Assembly (NCBI GenBank): GCA_900552145.1 | Contig: URYW01000036.1 | Coordinates: 1-17,126, forward strand | Source of the DNA: an uncultured Collinsella sp. | Lineage (GTDB): Bacteria; Actinomycetota; Coriobacteriia; Coriobacteriales; Coriobacteriaceae | Length of the DNA stretch: 17,126 nt | Direction: 5' to 3' | In this document: piece after piece, positions 13,977-17,126 of the stretch | Numbering within the stretch: the stretch's first letter is position 1 | Layout of the letters: each line of letters begins with the position of its first letter | Program-made: the position numbers and the translations under genes | The notes under the pieces: generated by a model | Database searches by the model: none | What the model was told of the DNA's origin: nothing | The model's input: the letters and a program-made list of their open reading frames with translations, nothing else

Positions 13977-14729
13977 TCAGCCAAAACGCCCCGTCAAATA
14001 ATCCGCCGTGCGCGGATCGGTCGGATTCTTGAAGAGTTGCGCGGTGGGCGCGTGCTCCACCAGCTCACCCAGCAAAAAGAATGCGACCGAATCGGAGATA
14101 CGCGCCGCCTGCTGCATATTGTGCGTAACGACCACGAGCGTGCAGGTCTCTTTGAGCTCGCAGGCCAGCTGCTCCACCACCAGCGTCGACACAGGATCGA
14201 GTGCCGAGGTCGGCTCGTCCATCAGCAGAACCTGCGGCTGCACGGCCAGCGCCCGCGCGATGCAGAGGCGCTGCTGTTGCCCGCCCGACAGCTCGAAGGC
14301 CGATTTCTTCAGTTTGTCTTTCACCTCGTCCCACAGCGCGGCTCCCTTGAGCGAGCTCTCGACGCGCTCGTCGATCAGCCGGCGGTCGCGGACGCCGTTC
14401 ACGCGCAGTCCGTATGCGACGTTCTCATAGATCGTCTTCGGAAACGGATTCGGTTTCTGGAAAACCATGCCTACCTTTTTGCGCAGCTCGACGACCTCGA
14501 CGTCCCGGCCGTAGATGTCCTCGCCGTCGATCCGGATCTCGCCGCTGAGGCGCGTTCCCTCGATCAGGTCGTTCATCCGGTTCAGCAATCGCAGGAAAGT
14601 CGACTTGCCGCCGCCCGAGGGGCCGATAAAGGCCGTGACCGTGTTACGCTCGATGCCGAGCGTGATGTTCTTCAGCGCGTGGAAGCTGCCGTAATAGAAG
14701 TTGACGTCTTTCGCACTTATGTTGATCAT
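13977..14729 (-). CDS. pstB: PstB, phosphate ABC transporter ATPase, probably a hybrid of two sources
   Basis: A 250-residue ATPase that drives phosphate uptake with PstA/PstC. Walker A is GPSGGGKST (36-44), the Q-loop Gln91 is in FQKPNPFP, the signature is LSGGQQQRLCIARAL, Walker B is LLMDEP (168-173) and the switch His203 is in VTHNMQQAARISD. The length and the TGRFG end are normal for PstB. The start ATG has no Shine-Dalgarno site and lies 15 bases after pstA. The first two-thirds (ENVAYGLRVNG, GAALWDEVKDKLKKSAF) read as Bacteroidales, with CGG arginine and AAA lysine codons. The last 65 or so residues (ELKETCTLVVVTHN, FFLLGELVEHAPTAQLF) and their codons (CGT, CGC, TTG, final TGA) read as coriobacterial, so the contig seems to change source inside the gene. 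No phoU follows it. Confidence 0.93.
   Translation of the reverse strand: MINISAKDVNFYYGSFHALKNITLGIERNTVTAFIGPSGGGKSTFLRLLNRMNDLIEGTRLSGEIRIDGEDIYGRDVEVVELRKKVGMVFQKPNPFPKTIYENVAYGLRVNGVRDRRLIDERVESSLKGAALWDEVKDKLKKSAFELSGGQQQRLCIARALAVQPQVLLMDEPTSALDPVSTLVVEQLACELKETCTLVVVTHNMQQAARISDSVAFFLLGELVEHAPTAQLFKNPTDPRTADYLTGRFG
14170..14260. other. Probable source junction inside pstB (Bacteroidales-like on the right, coriobacterial on the left)
   Basis: Codon choice, ribosome binding sites and protein resemblance all differ between the two sides. The change seems to lie near the most conserved part of pstB (signature to Walker B, DEPTSALDP), where two unrelated genomes would share a run of identical bases. 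The exact base cannot be fixed by eye. A misassembly is the first explanation to test. Confidence 0.5.
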
Positions 14730-14744
14730 GACGATAGGGTTTCG

Positions 14745-15623
14745 TTAGTTCGTTTTCACTTTGCGGCCGAAATAGCGTCTCAGTCCGTTTGCCAGCAGAT
14801 TGATCAGCAATACGATCGCGATCAGCACGAGAGCCGTTCCGTAAGCCATCGGACGGGAGGCTTCCAGATCCGTTCCGCTCGTTGCGATCACGTACAGGTG
14901 ATAAGGCAGGGCCATGACCTGATCGAAAATACTGTCGGGCAGTTTCGGCAGGAAATAGGCGACGGCCGTGAACAGAATGGGCGCCGTCTCGCCCGACACG
15001 CGGCCGATCGAGAGGATCAGCCCGGTGACGATGTTCGGGAAAGCCATCGGCAGCAGTACGCGCCAGACGGTCTGCAGTTTGGTCGCGCCGAGCGCGTAGC
15101 TGCCGTTGCGCAGCGAGTTGTCGATCGAGCGCATTGCCTCTTCGGTCGTCCGGATCACGATCGGCAGCACGAGCAGGGCGAGGGTCAGCGAGCCGGCGAT
15201 GATCGAGTCGCCGAATCCGAGCGTACGGACGAACAGCGCCATGCCGAACAGGCCGAACACGATCGACGGTACGCCGCTCAAGTTGCTCGTCATGACGCGG
15301 ATCACTCTGACGAGCCAGTTGTCGCGGGCGTATTCGCTGACATAGATGCCCGACATCACGCCGAGCGGAAACGCGACGGCGATGCTGCCCGCCACCAGGC
15401 AGAGCGTGCCGACGATAGCCGGCAGGATGCCTCCCTCGGTCATCCCGTTTTCGGGCATCGAGGTGAGAAATTCCCAACTGACGACGCCGGCTCCTTTGAC
15501 GATGATGAAACCCAGAATCCATACCAGTATGGCCACGACCAGCAGGCTCGTCAGTCGGAACAGCCCGAAAGCGAGTCGTTGCGAGCGCTTCTTGCGTTTC
15601 GATATTTTCGAGGACGTTATCAT
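14745..15623 (-). CDS. pstA: PstA, phosphate ABC transporter permease
   Basis: A 292-residue inner membrane permease with six membrane segments that forms the phosphate channel with PstC. The EAA loop (YALGATKLQTVWRVLLP) contacts PstB. The conserved SGVPSIVFGLFGMALFV and SIGRVSGETAPILFTA blocks are present. The N-terminus is short and very basic (SSKISKRKKRSQR). There is no Shine-Dalgarno site before the ATG at 15623; the upstream bases are instead A-rich (CGAAAAAAACAATAACG), as is usual in Bacteroidetes. It follows pstC by 81 bases and precedes pstB by 15. It ends with TAA. Confidence 0.95.
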   Translation of the reverse strand: MITSSKISKRKKRSQRLAFGLFRLTSLLVVAILVWILGFIIVKGAGVVSWEFLTSMPENGMTEGGILPAIVGTLCLVAGSIAVAFPLGVMSGIYVSEYARDNWLVRVIRVMTSNLSGVPSIVFGLFGMALFVRTLGFGDSIIAGSLTLALLVLPIVIRTTEEAMRSIDNSLRNGSYALGATKLQTVWRVLLPMAFPNIVTGLILSIGRVSGETAPILFTAVAYFLPKLPDSIFDQVMALPYHLYVIATSGTDLEASRPMAYGTALVLIAIVLLINLLANGLRRYFGRKVKTN

Positions 15624-15704
15624 GTTGTCCGTTCGTTATTGTTTTTTTCGTTTCTCGCGCGCCGGCGGGGAATCTTTCTCCGGGCGTCGGCGCGGTTTCC
15701 TTGT

Positions 15705-16910
15705 TTACATCGTCTTGGTCCGTCGGGCCGAAATCATCTCGACCGCGATGCTCAGCAGCAGCGTGAGCAGGAACAGGATGCAGCCCAGCATGAACAGCGC
15801 CTCGTAGTGGGCGCCTCCGGCCGGAGCCTCCCCCAGCTCGGCGGCGATCGTCGCGGGAATCGTCCGCACGGGCTCGAGCAGCGAGTGCGGCACGACGGCG
15901 GCGTTGCCGGTTACCATCAGCACGGCCATCGTTTCGCCGACCGCGCGGCCGATGCCCAGCACGGCCGCCGCGGCGATGCCCGAGGCCGAGTACGGCAACA
16001 CGACCCGGCGGATCGTCTGCCAATGCGTCGCGCCGAGCGCCAGACTCGATTCGCGCATGGCTCGGGGAGTCGTGCGGATCGTATCCTCGGCGACGGTGAT
16101 GATCGTCGGCAGCGCCATGATTGCCAGAATCAGGCTGCCGGCGAGTGCCGTCTCGCCGACCGGCAGGTCGAAGACGTCGCGTACCAGCGGCACGACCGCG
16201 ACGAGCCCGAAGAATCCGTAGACGACCGACGGAATGCCGGCCAGCAGCTCGATCACGGGTTTCAGCATCCGGCGCAGCCGCGAGTCGGCCAGCTCGGCCA
16301 TGTAGATGGCGACGGAAAGCCCCAGCGGCAATGCGATCAGGATGGCCGCCAGACTGACCCACAGCGTGCCGGCCAGCAGCGGAATCAGGCCGTACTGCGG
16401 GGCCGGCGCGGCGGTCGGATACCATTGCCGCCCGGCGAAGAAGCTCGCCGGCGTGATCCGTCCCTCGCCGAGAACCTTGCCGGCGAAGTCGGGGGCGACG
16501 TACTGTTCGGGCAGATAGGCGATCATGTTCGGATGATCGGCCACGATCCGGCTCAGACATTGCGGCGCGCGGCTCAGGTCGGCTCCGAGCTCCTGCTCGG
16601 TCGCGTAGCTCGTGATGTCGTCGAGCCGGAAGACCAGAATCGAGTCGTCGGGACCTCCTACCTCGCTCCAGTTCGTCAGGTCGGCGTCGAATATCTGCAT
16701 GATCTGTTCCGGAGTCAGGCTCTGCACCGGGTTCGCCCGGTTGACGGCTAGCACGTAGCCTTGCTCGACGGCCGGCGAGTCGAACAGACCGGCTCCCTCG
16801 CGGAACAGAAAGACGACGATCAGTACGATCACGATACTGGTCAGGTAGCCGCTCGCCATCAGGATTTTCTCGGCGACGGCCTCCGCTATTTTTCTCGGTT
16901 TCAGTTTCAC
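15705..16910 (-). CDS. pstC: PstC, phosphate ABC transporter permease, long form with a PstS-like periplasmic insert
   Basis: A 401-residue permease, about 90-100 residues longer than the usual PstC. Residues 20-37 form the first membrane segment. Residues about 50-140 form an extra periplasmic part that includes VNRANPVQSLTPEQI and LTNWSEVGGPD, very like the second half of the phosphate-binding protein PstS, and then PNMIAYLPEQ, which resembles the PGAIGY region of PstS. Residues 175-393 are the standard permease with five more segments, the AGIPSVVYGFFG block and the EAA loop ALGATHWQTI. The start is a GTG at 16910 without a ribosome site; no better start is seen. It lies 34 bases after pstS. 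The long form is known to me from Bacteroidetes PstC proteins; the purpose of the insert is not established. Confidence 0.92.
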   Translation of the reverse strand: MKLKPRKIAEAVAEKILMASGYLTSIVIVLIVVFLFREGAGLFDSPAVEQGYVLAVNRANPVQSLTPEQIMQIFDADLTNWSEVGGPDDSILVFRLDDITSYATEQELGADLSRAPQCLSRIVADHPNMIAYLPEQYVAPDFAGKVLGEGRITPASFFAGRQWYPTAAPAPQYGLIPLLAGTLWVSLAAILIALPLGLSVAIYMAELADSRLRRMLKPVIELLAGIPSVVYGFFGLVAVVPLVRDVFDLPVGETALAGSLILAIMALPTIITVAEDTIRTTPRAMRESSLALGATHWQTIRRVVLPYSASGIAAAAVLGIGRAVGETMAVLMVTGNAAVVPHSLLEPVRTIPATIAAELGEAPAGGAHYEALFMLGCILFLLTLLLSIAVEMISARRTKTM

Positions 16911-16944
16911 GGTTTTCGGTGATTGGGTCGCGCTCGGACGGGCT

Positions 16945-17126
16945 TTAACGGATCGGAATGAAACCGATGGACGCCACCATAGCCTGTCCCTCGTCCGAAG
17001 TCAGGTAGTCGACCAGCGGCCGGACGGCGGCCTCGTTCGATTTCGTATAATAGAAGTAGAGCGGCCGGACGATCGGGTAGCTTTTCGACCGGGCATTGTC
17101 GAACGTCGGGTCGACGTAGCTCCCGC
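16945..17126 (-). CDS. pstS: PstS, phosphate-binding protein, C-terminal fragment cut by the window edge
   Basis: The last 60 codons of a periplasmic phosphate-binding protein, in a frame that continues off the right edge. It includes SKSYPIVRPLYFYYTK, then LVDYLTSDEGQAMVASIGF and ends IPIR before TAA. These match the closing part of PstS-family binding proteins, in which YPI-RPLY and EGQ-V---GF are typical. It is the first visible gene of the pst set. The arginine codons are mostly CGG, matching pstC and the first part of pstB, unlike phoB and genes to the left. Confidence 0.9.
   Translation of the reverse strand, partial: GSYVDPTFDNARSKSYPIVRPLYFYYTKSNEAAVRPLVDYLTSDEGQAMVASIGFIPIR

Noticed and set aside
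13971..16751. A 926-codon plus-strand frame opposite the pst genes
   Set aside because: It crosses four genes in antisense, is a run of Arg, His, Asp and Gln without domains, and has no ribosome site. The 638-codon minus frame at 14644-16560 is likewise a shadow of pstA and pstC.

Overview
The window joins sequence from two different kinds of organism. Bases 1 to about 14,000 look like a high-GC gut coriobacterium of the Collinsella type. Genes there have strong Shine-Dalgarno sites (for example AAAGGGG before phoB and GGAGG before phoR and the second Pip gene), mostly CGC/CGT arginine codons, and protein sequences of actinobacterial character. From about 14,200 to the right end the sequence looks like the Bacteroidales, most like Alistipes: pstS, pstC, pstA and pstB have no Shine-Dalgarno before pstC, pstA or pstB, use CGG arginine and AAA lysine codons often, and pstC has the long form seen in that phylum. 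The switch seems to fall inside pstB without breaking its frame. A mis-joined metagenomic contig is the simplest explanation; horizontal transfer or recombination is the alternative. The taxonomic reading rests on memory of these families, not on a search.

Every recognised gene is on the minus strand, so transcription runs right to left. From the left: the 5' end of an unrecognised gene (1-137); an EamA/DMT-family transporter (254-1237) between good terminators; a tandem pair of YhgE/Pip membrane proteins (1438-6453), the downstream one interrupted by a single in-frame TAG; a 275-base gap rich in inverted repeats; htpG (6729-8753); an operon of GNAT acetyltransferase, CpsB-type phosphatase, CpsD-type tyrosine kinase and CpsC/Wzz-type adaptor (8956-11560); a PhoR/PhoB-like two-component pair (11756-13912); and the pst phosphate transporter genes (13977 to the end, pstS cut by the window edge).

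Three things deserve most attention. The HtpG has alanine in place of the glutamate that catalyses ATP hydrolysis in Hsp90 proteins, while the other nucleotide-site residues are intact. The first YhgE/Pip paralogue is intact except for one amber codon. The pst/pho junction joins two sequence styles within one gene. The 6454-6728 gap also holds a 24-bp inverted repeat and a separate perfect 10-bp inverted repeat that look like dispersed hairpin elements.

How the genes may work together: PhoR/PhoB would normally control pst in response to phosphate, and they sit directly downstream of it here, but that link is only as good as the junction. The CpsC-CpsD-CpsB set forms a complete tyrosine phosphorylation switch (membrane activator, kinase, phosphatase) with no polysaccharide synthesis gene in the window. 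No tRNA, rRNA, CRISPR array or transposase gene was seen.
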